Origin: Sphaerotilus hippei
GTDB taxonomy: Bacteria > Pseudomonadota > Gammaproteobacteria > Burkholderiales > Burkholderiaceae_C
Assembly (NCBI RefSeq): GCF_003201595.1
Contig: NZ_QJJS01000007.1
Location: forward strand, 148,827 to 212,826
Direction: 5' to 3'
DNA length: 64,000 bases
The notes under the pieces: generated by a model
Told to the model about the DNA's origin: nothing
Databases searched by the model: none
The model's input: the letters and a program-made list of their open reading frames with translations, nothing else
Position numbers and translations under genes: made by a program
In this document: positions 1 to 7,541 of the stretch, piece after piece
Layout: each line of letters starts with the position of its first letter
Position numbering within the stretch: position 1 is the first letter of the stretch

Positions 1-554
1 GCGGTGCGGCCGACATCCTGGTGCGCACGCGCATCGTCGACACGCTGGAGCAGGCGCTCGAGGGCGTGCAGGTGGCCTGCGCCACGGCGATGACGCCACG
101 CGACTTCGGCCCGCCCACCCATGCGCCGCGTGAGCACCTGCCCGTGCTGGCCGCCGGTGCGGCCTCGGTGGCCTTCGTGTTCGGCAGCGAGCGCTACGGC
201 ATGTCCAACGAGGATGTCTACCGCTGCCAGGTCTGCCTGTCCATCCCGACCCGCGAGGCCTACGGCTCGCTGAACCTGGCGCAGGCGGTGCAGCTGATGG
301 CCTACGAATGGCGCCAGGCGCTGGGGGGCTTCGACGTCGCGCCGCGCACCGCCGAGCCGCAGCGCGCGACGATCCCGGCGGTGCAGGGGGTGCTGTCGCA
401 CTGGGAGCAGGCGCTGGTGCACCTCGGCTTTCTCGACCCGGCGGCCCCGCGCAAGCTGATGCCGCGCCTGAACCAGTTGCTCAACCGGGCCGAGCTGGGC
501 GATGAAGAGGTGCACATCCTGCGCGGCATCGCCCGGGCCATCCTGAAGCGCTGA
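1..554 (+). CDS. trmJ: tRNA (cytidine/uridine-2'-O-)-methyltransferase TrmJ, 3' part
   Basis: This is the C-terminal part of a SPOUT-family RNA methyltransferase; the start lies before the window and the first whole codon is at base 3. TrmJ 2'-O-methylates nucleotide 32 in the anticodon loop of some tRNAs using S-adenosylmethionine. The trefoil-knot motifs are visible: VFGSERYGMSNED, then LSIPTREAYGSLNLAQAVQ, which bind the cofactor. The C-terminal extension with LNRAELGDEEVHILRGI is typical of TrmJ rather than TrmL or TrmH. The gene sits 84 bases before cysE on the same strand, an order common in Burkholderiales. The family assignment is firm; only the N-terminus is missing. Confidence 0.9.
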   Translation, partial: GAADILVRTRIVDTLEQALEGVQVACATAMTPRDFGPPTHAPREHLPVLAAGAASVAFVFGSERYGMSNEDVYRCQVCLSIPTREAYGSLNLAQAVQLMAYEWRQALGGFDVAPRTAEPQRATIPAVQGVLSHWEQALVHLGFLDPAAPRKLMPRLNQLLNRAELGDEEVHILRGIARAILKR

Positions 555-599
555 GCCGCGCCGGCGCCGTGACGGCCTGCACGGATCCGGCCCAGACCC

Positions 600-605
600 T
601 ACACT
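600..605 (+). promoter_or_regulatory. candidate -10 element of cysE
   Basis: TACACT lies 33 bases before the cysE ATG, in the gap after the trmJ stop. It would start transcription near base 612 and give a leader of about 27 bases. No good -35 box is seen, so this is only a candidate. Confidence 0.35.
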
Positions 606-638
606 GAAGCCCAACGATCCTCATCACCGACCGCCGCC

Positions 639-1418
639 ATGTTCTCCCGCCTGCGTGAAGACGTCGCCTGCATCCTCGAGCGCGACCCCGCCGCCAAGTC
701 CGCCTTCGAGGTGCTGACCTGCTATCCCGGCCTGCACGCGCTGGTCATGCACCGCTGGGCCCACGCCTGCTGGGTCCACGGCCTGCGCTGGCCGGGGCGT
801 TTCATCTCCCACATCGCCCGCTGGCTGACCGGCATCGAGATCCACCCGGGCGCGACCTTCGGTCGCCGGGTGTTCATCGACCACGGCATGGGCGTGGTCA
901 TCGGCGAGATGGCCGAGATCGGCGACGACTGCACCATCTACCAGGGCGTGACGCTGGGCGGCACCTCGCTGGTCAAGGGCGCCAAGCGCCACCCGACGCT
1001 CGGGCGCGGGGTCATCGTCGGCGCCCATGCCTGCGTGCTGGGCGGCTTCACGGTGGGCGAGGGCGCACGCGTGGGCTCCGGCGCGGTGGTCACCAAGCCG
1101 GTGCCGGCCAACGCCACGGCCGTGGGCAACCCGGCGCGCATCATCGTCGCCAGCGAGGAGGCCAAGCGCGAGAGCGTGGCCGCCCGCATGGGCTTCTCGG
1201 CCTATGGCGTGACCCAGGGCGACGATCCGGTGGCCCAGGCGATGAAGGGCCTGATCGACAACGCGGCCGGGCACGAGCACCAGATCGCGCTGCTGTGGCA
1301 GGCGATCGAGAAGCTGTCGGCGCGCGCCCGCGAGCTGCCGGCCGACCCCTGCGTGCCGCAGGACGCCTGCACCACCGAGCGTTTCGACGCCGAGCGCCTC
1401 ACCCGCCTGGTGAAGTGA
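639..1418 (+). CDS. cysE: serine O-acetyltransferase
   Basis: CysE transfers acetyl from acetyl-CoA to L-serine, the first committed step of cysteine synthesis, in the cytosol. The 259-residue protein has an N-terminal helical part (residues 1-65) and a left-handed beta-helix built from hexapeptide repeats. Visible motifs include IHPGATFGRRVFIDHGMGVVIGE with the catalytic histidine region, VTLGGTS, and GARVGSGAVVTKPVPANATAVGNPAR. The C-terminal tail after about residue 180 differs from the short E. coli tail and may carry cysteine feedback contacts. The ATG at 639 follows the trmJ stop by 84 bases. The gene is convergent with mogA, with only 9 bases between the stops. Confidence 0.93.
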   Translation: MFSRLREDVACILERDPAAKSAFEVLTCYPGLHALVMHRWAHACWVHGLRWPGRFISHIARWLTGIEIHPGATFGRRVFIDHGMGVVIGEMAEIGDDCTIYQGVTLGGTSLVKGAKRHPTLGRGVIVGAHACVLGGFTVGEGARVGSGAVVTKPVPANATAVGNPARIIVASEEAKRESVAARMGFSAYGVTQGDDPVAQAMKGLIDNAAGHEHQIALLWQAIEKLSARARELPADPCVPQDACTTERFDAERLTRLVK

Positions 1419-1427
1419 GCCGGCGCT

Positions 1428-2024
1428 TCAGGCGCGGGCGGGACGCTGCGCCGACTTCGGCCGGAAGGCCTGGCAGACGCTGTCGTCGGTCTCCAGGTAG
1501 GGCCCGCCGATGAGGTCGATGCAGTAGGGCACCGCGGCGAAGATGCCCGGGCAGGGCGGCACGGCCTGCGGCAGGCCCTCGAGCGTCTCGGCGATCGCCC
1601 GCGGCTGGCCCGGCAGGTTGATGATCAGTGTGCGGCCGCGAATCACCGCGACCTGGCGCGACAGGATGGCCGTGGGCACGAAGCGCAGGCTGATCTGGCG
1701 CATCTGCTCGCCGAAACCCGGCATCTCCTTGTCCGCCACCGCCAGCGTCGCCTCGGGCGTCACGTCGCGCCGGGCCGGGCCGGTGCCGCCGGTGGTCAGC
1801 ACCAGGTCGCAGGCCTGCTGGTCGACCAGCTCGATCAGCGTGGCGCTGATGCCCGCCTGCTCGTCCGGAATCAGCCGCGTGACCCACTGCACCGGGTTGC
1901 GCAGGGCGCGGCCGAGCCAGTCCTGCAGCGCCGGCAGGCCCTTGTCCTCGTAGACCCCGCTGCTGGCGCGGTCGCTGATCGAGACCAGGCCCACCCGCAC
2001 CGGTGCGGCGTCATTCGTCGCCAT
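1428..2024 (-). CDS. mogA: molybdopterin adenylyltransferase
   Basis: MogA adenylates molybdopterin before molybdenum insertion in molybdenum cofactor synthesis. The protein of about 198 residues shows the MogA/MoaB fold signatures: VGLVSISDRASSGVYEDKG near the N-terminus, TTGGTGPARRDVTPEA around residue 80, and INLPGQPRA further on. The PARRDVTPEA loop favours MogA over MoaB. I prefer the ATG at 2024, which overlaps the end of darP by 14 bases; a start 21 bases upstream is also open. The overlap suggests translational coupling with darP. No other molybdenum cofactor gene is in the window. Confidence 0.9.
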   Translation of the reverse strand: MATNDAAPVRVGLVSISDRASSGVYEDKGLPALQDWLGRALRNPVQWVTRLIPDEQAGISATLIELVDQQACDLVLTTGGTGPARRDVTPEATLAVADKEMPGFGEQMRQISLRFVPTAILSRQVAVIRGRTLIINLPGQPRAIAETLEGLPQAVPPCPGIFAAVPYCIDLIGGPYLETDDSVCQAFRPKSAQRPARA

Positions 2025-2607
2025 CGTCGTCCTCTTCCTCGTCACGGGCCGCCGCGGCTGCAGTCGCGGCGGCCTGCGCGGCCTTGACCAGCTGGAACAG
2101 GTCGCGGTAGGAGCGGCCCTTGCGGTCCGGCGTGCCGCCGGCGGGCTGGGCCTGCAGCGCCTTCTCGATGTCCTTGCGGGCGCTGCGGATCAGCGAGCGC
2201 AGCTGCTGCACGTCGGTGTCGGGGTGGTCGCCCATCCAGGTCGTCAGGGCCTGGTCGTCGGCCAGCAGCAGGTCGCGCCAGCGCTCGGCCTCGTGCAGCG
2301 CGAGCGTCTCGCGCGCGCCGGGCACCTTCATGGCGGCCACCGCCTCGCGCAGCGGCTCCGGGTCGATGCCCCGCATCAGCTTGCCCACGTACTGCAGCTG
2401 GCGGCGCCGGCCTTCGTGCGAGCGGATGCCGCGCAGGTCGTTCAGCGCGTCGCGCAGGTTCTCGGGCATGTCCAGCGCGGCCAGCCGGTTCTCGGGCAGT
2501 TCCAGCAGGGCCGAACCCAGGGCCTGGAGGTCGTGGCTGACCTTCTTGAGCTGGGTCTTGCTGGGACGGTCGTCGCCGTCTTCGATGTTGGTGTCGGGTG
2601 TGTTCAC
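2011..2607 (-). CDS. darP: ribosome-associated protein DarP (YjgA family)
   Basis: DarP (formerly YjgA, DUF615) binds pre-50S ribosomal particles and helps late assembly of the peptidyl transferase centre. The sequence shows the family pattern: an acidic N-terminus, then SKTQLKKVSHDLQALG, LRGIRSHEGRRRQLQYVGKLMR at about residues 60-85, and an Ala/Glu-rich acidic tail ending EEEDDDGDE. There is no ATG near the front of the frame. GTG at 2607 is chosen here and TTG at 2622 is the alternative; neither has a clear ribosome-binding site. The gene is divergent from pmbA, a pairing conserved across many proteobacteria, and runs into mogA. Confidence 0.88.
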   Translation of the reverse strand: MNTPDTNIEDGDDRPSKTQLKKVSHDLQALGSALLELPENRLAALDMPENLRDALNDLRGIRSHEGRRRQLQYVGKLMRGIDPEPLREAVAAMKVPGARETLALHEAERWRDLLLADDQALTTWMGDHPDTDVQQLRSLIRSARKDIEKALQAQPAGGTPDRKGRSYRDLFQLVKAAQAAATAAAAARDEEEDDDGDE

Positions 2608-2693
2608 GGGGATGGTGGGCAAGGGAGCCTGAGGAGCCGGAGTGCGGCGCTGGGTAGCCGGTCGCCCGCCCCTGGGCGCGCATGACCGGCGGC

Positions 2694-2700
2694 TATCATA
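2694..2700. promoter_or_regulatory. overlapping divergent -10 elements, darP/pmbA
   Basis: TATCAT on the plus strand (2694-2699) and TATGAT on the minus strand (2695-2700) overlap in the darP-pmbA intergenic region. Each fits a sigma-70 -10 box for the gene on its side. Overlapping boxes would let the two genes compete for polymerase. This is inferred from sequence only. Confidence 0.4.
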
Positions 2701-2772
2701 CGAGCGCCCCGGACAGGCTGCCGATCACCGTGGTCGTCGGCCTTGTCCGACCGTCTCGCCCCGGACCCCCAC

Positions 2773-4152
2773 ATGACCGCAGCCAACGAAACCCAAAGCC
2801 CCGGATTTGCCCATACCCGAGCCCAGTTCCAGCAGCTGGTCGAGGACACGCTGGCCATCGCCCGCCAGCTCGGCGCCAGCGATGCCGGCGTCGAAGTCTC
2901 CGAGGGCGCGGGCCTGTCGGTGTCGGTGCGCAAGGGCCAGATCGAGAACGTCGAGCGCAACCGGGACAAGGGCATCGGCGTGAGCGTCTACCTCGGCCAG
3001 CGCCGCGGCAACGCCAGCACCTCCGACTTCTCGCCGACCGCGCTGCGCCAGACCGTGCAGGCGGCCTTCGACATCGCCCGCTTCACCGCCGAGGACAGCG
3101 CCGCCGGCCTGCCCGACGTGGCCGACCTGGCCCTGGGCGAGGCGGCCGAGCGTGACCTCGACCTGTTCCACCCCTGGGCGGTCGATGCCGCGGCTGCGGC
3201 CGAACTGGCGCTGCGCTGCGAGGCGGCCGCGATGGGGGTCGACGCGCGAATCACCAACTCCGAAGGTGCTGCCGTCTCGGCCCAGCAGTCGCACTTCTTC
3301 TCCGGCAACAGCCGCGGTTTCCGCGGCGGTTACGCCAGCTCGCGCCACTCGCTGTCGGTCTCGCCGATCGCCGGGCGCGGCAAGGACATGCAGCGCGACG
3401 GCTGGTACAGCTCGATGCGCTCGGCCGACGACCTGGCCTCGCCCGAGGCGATCGGCCGCTACGCCGCCGAGCGGGCGCTGTCGCGGCTGAAGTCGCGCAA
3501 GATCGCCACCTGCGAGGTGCCGGTGCTGTTCGAGGCGCCGGTGGCCGCCGGCCTGCTGGGCGCCTACGTGCAGGCCACCAGCGGCGGCGCGCTCTACCGC
3601 AAGACCACCTTCCTGAACGACAGCCTCGGCCAGGCCGTGTTCCCGGACCACATCGACATCCACGAGGATCCGCACCGGCTCAAGGGCAAGGGCAGCGCGC
3701 CCTTCGACGACGAGGGGGTGGTCACCCGGCCGCGCCAGGTCGTCGACGGCGGGGTCACGCAGGGTTATTTCCTGTCGAGCTACTCGGCCCGCAAGCTCGG
3801 CATGCGCACCACCGGCAACGCCGGCGGCTCGCAGAACCTGGTGATGAACAGCCGCTTCACCCGCGCCGACGACCACCTCGAGGAGATGCTGCGCAAGCTG
3901 CACCGCGGCCTGTTCGTCGTCGAGCTGATGGGCCAGGGCGTCAACTACGTGACCGGCGATTATTCGCGTGGCGCGGCCGGTTTCTGGGTCGAGGACGGCC
4001 GCATCGCCTACCCGGTGCACGAGATCACCATCGCCGGCCACCTGGGCGACATGTTCCGCCAGATCGCCGCGGTCGGTGCCGACGCCTACACGATGGGCGG
4101 CAAGACCGTCGGCTCGATCCTGATCGAGCGCATGACCCTGGCCGGGCACTGA
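2773..4152 (+). CDS. pmbA: metalloprotease PmbA (TldE)
   Basis: PmbA/TldE partners with TldD in a zinc protease that matures peptide antibiotics and degrades unfolded peptides. The 459-residue protein carries the family N-terminal motif VEVSEGAGLSVSVRKGQIENVERNRDKG-type region (residues 38-65), GSQNLVMN near residue 365, and the C-terminal RGAAGFWVEDGRIAYPV followed by EITIAGHL. Like other TldE proteins it lacks the HExxxH zinc motif of TldD. The ATG at 2773 gives a standard N-terminus; an in-frame start at 2743 is possible but less likely. It is divergent from darP. TldD is not in this window. Confidence 0.93.
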   Translation: MTAANETQSPGFAHTRAQFQQLVEDTLAIARQLGASDAGVEVSEGAGLSVSVRKGQIENVERNRDKGIGVSVYLGQRRGNASTSDFSPTALRQTVQAAFDIARFTAEDSAAGLPDVADLALGEAAERDLDLFHPWAVDAAAAAELALRCEAAAMGVDARITNSEGAAVSAQQSHFFSGNSRGFRGGYASSRHSLSVSPIAGRGKDMQRDGWYSSMRSADDLASPEAIGRYAAERALSRLKSRKIATCEVPVLFEAPVAAGLLGAYVQATSGGALYRKTTFLNDSLGQAVFPDHIDIHEDPHRLKGKGSAPFDDEGVVTRPRQVVDGGVTQGYFLSSYSARKLGMRTTGNAGGSQNLVMNSRFTRADDHLEEMLRKLHRGLFVVELMGQGVNYVTGDYSRGAAGFWVEDGRIAYPVHEITIAGHLGDMFRQIAAVGADAYTMGGKTVGSILIERMTLAGH

Positions 4153-4234
4153 GACTCGGCGGCGTGGCGGGCGCGCATCACTACGCAATACCGCGCAGGG
4201 GTTAGCCCCGTCGCGGTCGGGCGGGAGCGCTTCC

Positions 4235-4240
4235 TAGAAT
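4235..4240 (+). promoter_or_regulatory. candidate -10 element of the TRAP binding-protein gene
   Basis: TAGAAT, in the context CTAGAATC, lies 44 bases before the ATG at 4285. The same CTAGAATC or TTAGAATC element recurs in front of several genes here. A strong ribosome-binding site (AGGAG, 4272-4276) follows. No clear -35 box is present. Confidence 0.5.
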
Positions 4241-4284
4241 CATCTCGCTCACCAACACGTCTCAAACACGCAGGAGTCCCGCAC

Positions 4285-5367
4285 ATGGAACGTCGTTCCT
4301 TCATCCGCAAGACCGGTCTGGCAGGCGTTCTGGCTGCCGCCTCCGCACCGGCGGTGGTCCACGCCCAGTCGACCATCCGCTGGCGCCTGGCGTCGAGTTT
4401 CCCCAAGTCGCTCGACACCATCTATGGCGGGGCAGACGTCTTCTCCAAGAAGGTCAGCGAGATGACGGGCGGCAAGTTCACCATCTCGGTGCACGCCGGT
4501 GGTGAGCTGATGCCGGCGTTCGGCGTGGTCGACGGCGTGCAGAACGGCACGGTCGAGATGGCCCACACCGTGCCCTACTACTTCTTCGGCAAGGACGAGA
4601 CCTTCGCGCTGGGCGCGGCGATCCCCTTCGGCATGAACAGCCGCCAGATGACGGCCTGGATGTACGAAGGCAACGGTCTGAAGCTGATGCGCGAGTTCTA
4701 CGCCAAGTACTCGATGATCAACTTCCCCGGCGGCAACACCGGGGCCCAGATGGGCGGCTGGTACCGCAAGCCCATCAAGTCGATGGCCGACATGAAGGGC
4801 CTGAAGTTCCGCGTCGGCGGCTTCGCCGGCAAGGTGGTCGAGCGCCTGGGTGGCGTGCCGCAGAACATCCCGGGGGGCGAGATCTACCAGGCGCTGGAGA
4901 AGGGCACCATCGACGCGGCCGAGTGGATCGGCCCCTACGACGACCAGAAGCTGGGCTTCAACAAGGTCGCGCCGAACTACGCCTACCCGGCCTGGTGGGA
5001 AGGCGGCCCGCAGATCGACTTCTTCATCAACCAGAAGGCGTATGACGCGCTGTCGGCCGAGTACAAGGCCATCGTCGAGTGCGCGGCCGCCGCGGCCCAC
5101 AGCAGCATGCAGGCCAAGTACGACGCCAAGAACCCGCTGGCGCTCAAGCAGCTGGTCGCCGGTGGCACCAAGCTCTTCCCGTTCCCGAAGGACGTGATGG
5201 ACGCGGCCTTCAAGGAGTCGATGGCGCTCTACAGCGAGATCTCGGCCAAGAACCCGAACTGGAAGAAGGTCTACGACGACTTCTCGAAGTTCCGCGCCGA
5301 CCAGAACCTGTGGTTCAAGTTCACCGAGGCCAAGTTCGACAGCTTCATGCAGAGCCAGAAGCTGTAA
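4285..5367 (+). CDS. TRAP transporter solute-binding protein, TakP-like
   Basis: This is a periplasmic DctP-family binding protein of a TRAP transporter, 360 residues. From memory it resembles Rhodobacter sphaeroides TakP, which binds 2-oxoacids such as pyruvate. Shared blocks are WRLASSFPKSLDTI, GGNTGAQMGGW, GLKFRVGGFAGKVVERLG and ALEKGTIDAAEWIGPYDD. The arginine in the FRVGG block is the expected carboxylate-binding residue. The N-terminus ERRSFIRKT followed by a hydrophobic stretch and VHAQ looks like a twin-arginine signal peptide. The ATG at 4285 follows AGGAG by eight bases. No membrane subunits (DctQ, DctM type) are adjacent; a terminator and then an unrelated exporter follow. The ligand is inferred from resemblance only. 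Confidence 0.88.
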   Translation: MERRSFIRKTGLAGVLAAASAPAVVHAQSTIRWRLASSFPKSLDTIYGGADVFSKKVSEMTGGKFTISVHAGGELMPAFGVVDGVQNGTVEMAHTVPYYFFGKDETFALGAAIPFGMNSRQMTAWMYEGNGLKLMREFYAKYSMINFPGGNTGAQMGGWYRKPIKSMADMKGLKFRVGGFAGKVVERLGGVPQNIPGGEIYQALEKGTIDAAEWIGPYDDQKLGFNKVAPNYAYPAWWEGGPQIDFFINQKAYDALSAEYKAIVECAAAAAHSSMQAKYDAKNPLALKQLVAGGTKLFPFPKDVMDAAFKESMALYSEISAKNPNWKKVYDDFSKFRADQNLWFKFTEAKFDSFMQSQKL

Positions 5368-5420
5368 TCCGGCCCGCACGGCGGGTGCCTCGCGGCACCC
5401 CCGGCACCTCTGCCCCGCCA

Positions 5421-5450
5421 ACCCCGTCCGCCCCGTGCGGACGGGGTTTT
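5421..5450 (+). terminator. Rho-independent terminator after the TRAP binding-protein gene
   Basis: A perfect 10-bp stem (ACCCCGTCCG, 5421-5430, with CGGACGGGGT, 5438-5447) encloses a 7-base loop and ends in four T. It starts 54 bases after the stop codon, so the binding-protein gene is probably a single-gene transcript. Confidence 0.85.
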
Positions 5451-5495
5451 GTCCTTCCTGGTCCGCCCGGTCGGGGCACGCGGGCGCCGGCTGCC

Positions 5496-5501
5496 TAGAA
5501 T
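5496..5501 (+). promoter_or_regulatory. -10 element placing the transcript start on the ATG
   Basis: TAGAAT ends seven bases before the ATG at 5509. With normal spacing transcription would begin at or one base from the A of the start codon, giving a leaderless mRNA. There is no ribosome-binding site before this ATG, which fits. Confidence 0.5.
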
Positions 5502-5508
5502 CGGCGCG

Positions 5509-6438
5509 ATGACCTCGAGTTCCTCTGCCGCCGCCGTCGCCGTGCAGCCACCGCCCCACGTGCCCCTGTGGCCGGGCCTGGCATTCGCGCTGGTCGGCTC
5601 CATCGCCTTCTCCGGCAAGGCGATCATCGTCAAGCTGGCCTATCGCCACGGTGTCGATGCCGTCACGCTCATCATGCTGCGCATGCTGTTCGCGCTGCCG
5701 CTGTTCCTGGCCCTGACCTGGTGGGCGAGCCGAGGCAAGGCGCCGCTGACCGGGCGCGACTGGCGGGTCGTGCTGGGCCTGGGCTTCTCGGGCTACTACC
5801 TGGCCAGCATGCTGGACTTCGCCGGCCTGGCCTACATCAGCGCCAGCCTCGAGCGGCTGATCCTCTACCTCAACCCCACGCTGGTGCTGCTGCTGGGCGT
5901 GGTGCTGTTCCGGCGCCGGGTCCATGCACGCCAGATGCTGGCGCTGGCGGTGAGCTACGGCGGCGTGCTGCTGGTCTTCGGGCAGGAGCTGCATCTGGCC
6001 GGTGACCATGTGCTGCTCGGCACGGCGCTGGTGCTGGGTAGCGCGATCAGCTACGCGGTCTACCTGGTCTACAGCGGCGAGGAGGTCAAGCGGCTGGGGT
6101 CGCTGCGCCTGACCGGCCTGGCCACGACGGTGGCCTGCCTGCTGTGCATCGGCCAGTTCCTGCTGCTGCGCCCGGTCGGCGACATCCTGCGGGTGCCCGA
6201 GCCGGTGCTGTGGCTGTCGCTGCTCAATGCCACGGCCTGCACCTTCGCGCCGGTCATCCTGGTGATGATGGGCATCGAGCGCATCGGCGCGACGCTGGCC
6301 GCGCAGACCGGCCTGGTCGGGCCGATGAGCACCATCGTGATGGGCGTGTTCATCCTCGGCGAGCCGATGACGCTGTGGCTGGTGGCCGGCACCGTGCTGG
6401 TGTTCGTCGGCGTCGGGCTGCTGGCGCGCTGGCGCTGA
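5509..6438 (+). CDS. EamA-family (DMT) transporter
   Basis: This inner-membrane protein of 309 residues has about ten hydrophobic helices arranged as two EamA repeats, the drug/metabolite transporter fold. The first repeat begins with GLAFALVGSIAFSGKAIIVK and contains ERLILYLNPTLVLLLGVVLFRRR; the second ends with TGLVGPMSTIVMGVFILGEPMT, the usual conserved segment. Members export small metabolites or amino acids, but the substrate cannot be read from sequence. It starts at ATG 5509, just after a -10-like TAGAAT. It is convergent with a second, different EamA gene at 6457, with 18 bases between the stops. Confidence 0.85.
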   Translation: MTSSSSAAAVAVQPPPHVPLWPGLAFALVGSIAFSGKAIIVKLAYRHGVDAVTLIMLRMLFALPLFLALTWWASRGKAPLTGRDWRVVLGLGFSGYYLASMLDFAGLAYISASLERLILYLNPTLVLLLGVVLFRRRVHARQMLALAVSYGGVLLVFGQELHLAGDHVLLGTALVLGSAISYAVYLVYSGEEVKRLGSLRLTGLATTVACLLCIGQFLLLRPVGDILRVPEPVLWLSLLNATACTFAPVILVMMGIERIGATLAAQTGLVGPMSTIVMGVFILGEPMTLWLVAGTVLVFVGVGLLARWR

Positions 6439-6456
6439 TGAACCGGTCGCGGCGCC

Positions 6457-7401
6457 TCAGCGCCGCGACGACACCAGGATGCCGGCGACGATCAGCGCGA
6501 AGGCGAGCGCGTGGTAGCCCTGCGGCCGGTCGCCCAGCAGGGCGCCCGACAGCAGCGCGGCGAACAGCGGCGTCAGGTTGACGAACAGGCTGGCCAGCGT
6601 CGGGCCGGCCTGGGCCACCGCGCGGCCCCAGAACCAGTAGGCGATGATGGACGGGCCGATCACGATGTAGACGACCGCCAGCACGACCCAGCCGTTGAGC
6701 ACCAGCACGCGGTCGGACACCGCGGCCTCGACGCCTGCGGCCGTGCCGGCCCAGACCACGCCGAACAGCGCCTGGGCCAGCATGAACTCGTGCCAGTTCC
6801 AGGGCCGCGAGCGGCCGTCGGGCTCGTGCACCAGCGGGCGGCCGGTGTCGCGCATCGACGCCGGCGGGCGGGCCAGCAGCCAGCTGTAGCCCGCCCAGGA
6901 GGCCGCGGCCAGCAGCATGAACAGGTCCCCCTGGACAAACTGCACCTGGGCGATGGCCGACAGGTGGCCGCGCGTCAGCACGGTGGCCACGCCCAGCAGC
7001 GACAGCGCCGCGCCGGCCATCTGGGCCGTCCGGGGGCGCTCGCCGAAGAACAGGGCGCCCACGCTGAGCATCCACAGCGGCATGCTGGCGGCGATCAGCG
7101 TCACGTTCAGCGGCGTCGAGGTGGTCAGCGCCAGGTACTGCAGCGCGTTGTAGGCGCCGATGCCCAGCAGGCCGATCAGCGCCAGATGGGGCCAGCGTGC
7201 GGCGATCTGGCCACGTGCCGAGGCATCGAGGATGAAGCGCCGGCTCATCACCACCAGCACCAGCAGCACGATGGCCCAGCGCACCGCGTTGAGCATCAGC
7301 GGCGGCACGAAGGGCACGGTCATGCGGCCGACCACCGCATTGCCGGCCCACAGGAACGGGGGCAGGGTCAGCAGGCCGATCAGGCGTGGATTCAGTTTCA
7401 T
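6457..7401 (-). CDS. EamA-family (DMT) transporter
   Basis: A second EamA transporter of 314 residues with about ten membrane helices. Motifs include FLWAGNAVVGRM in the first helix, ALTTSTPLNVTLIAASMPLWMLSVGALFFGERP closing repeat one, and VNLTPLFAALLSGALLGDRP in repeat two. A hydrophilic loop of about 45 residues (ARPPASMRDTGRPLVHEPDG onward) sits between the repeats. It is only distantly similar to the neighbour at 5509, so this is not a recent duplication. It is divergent from the quinone oxidoreductase gene, with 140 bases between the starts. The substrate is unknown. Confidence 0.85.
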   Translation of the reverse strand: MKLNPRLIGLLTLPPFLWAGNAVVGRMTVPFVPPLMLNAVRWAIVLLVLVVMSRRFILDASARGQIAARWPHLALIGLLGIGAYNALQYLALTTSTPLNVTLIAASMPLWMLSVGALFFGERPRTAQMAGAALSLLGVATVLTRGHLSAIAQVQFVQGDLFMLLAAASWAGYSWLLARPPASMRDTGRPLVHEPDGRSRPWNWHEFMLAQALFGVVWAGTAAGVEAAVSDRVLVLNGWVVLAVVYIVIGPSIIAYWFWGRAVAQAGPTLASLFVNLTPLFAALLSGALLGDRPQGYHALAFALIVAGILVSSRR

Positions 7402-7541
7402 GGGTGGCGTCTCTCGAGGACTGGCATCCTATCGGTGAAGCCGGGTGGCTGTCTGTCGCGTCGGTGCAAGACCCCGTTCCTGCACGCTCCCCGGGCGACG
7501 TTAAGCTGTCCGGCTTCTGTCTGCGTCGAGAGGAGATTCCC

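Noticed and set aside
4249..6009. Minus-strand open frame of about 586 codons over the TRAP binding-protein and EamA genes
   Set aside because: Composition is His/Gln/Arg-rich with no domain, and the plus strand carries two clear proteins with start signals and a terminator.
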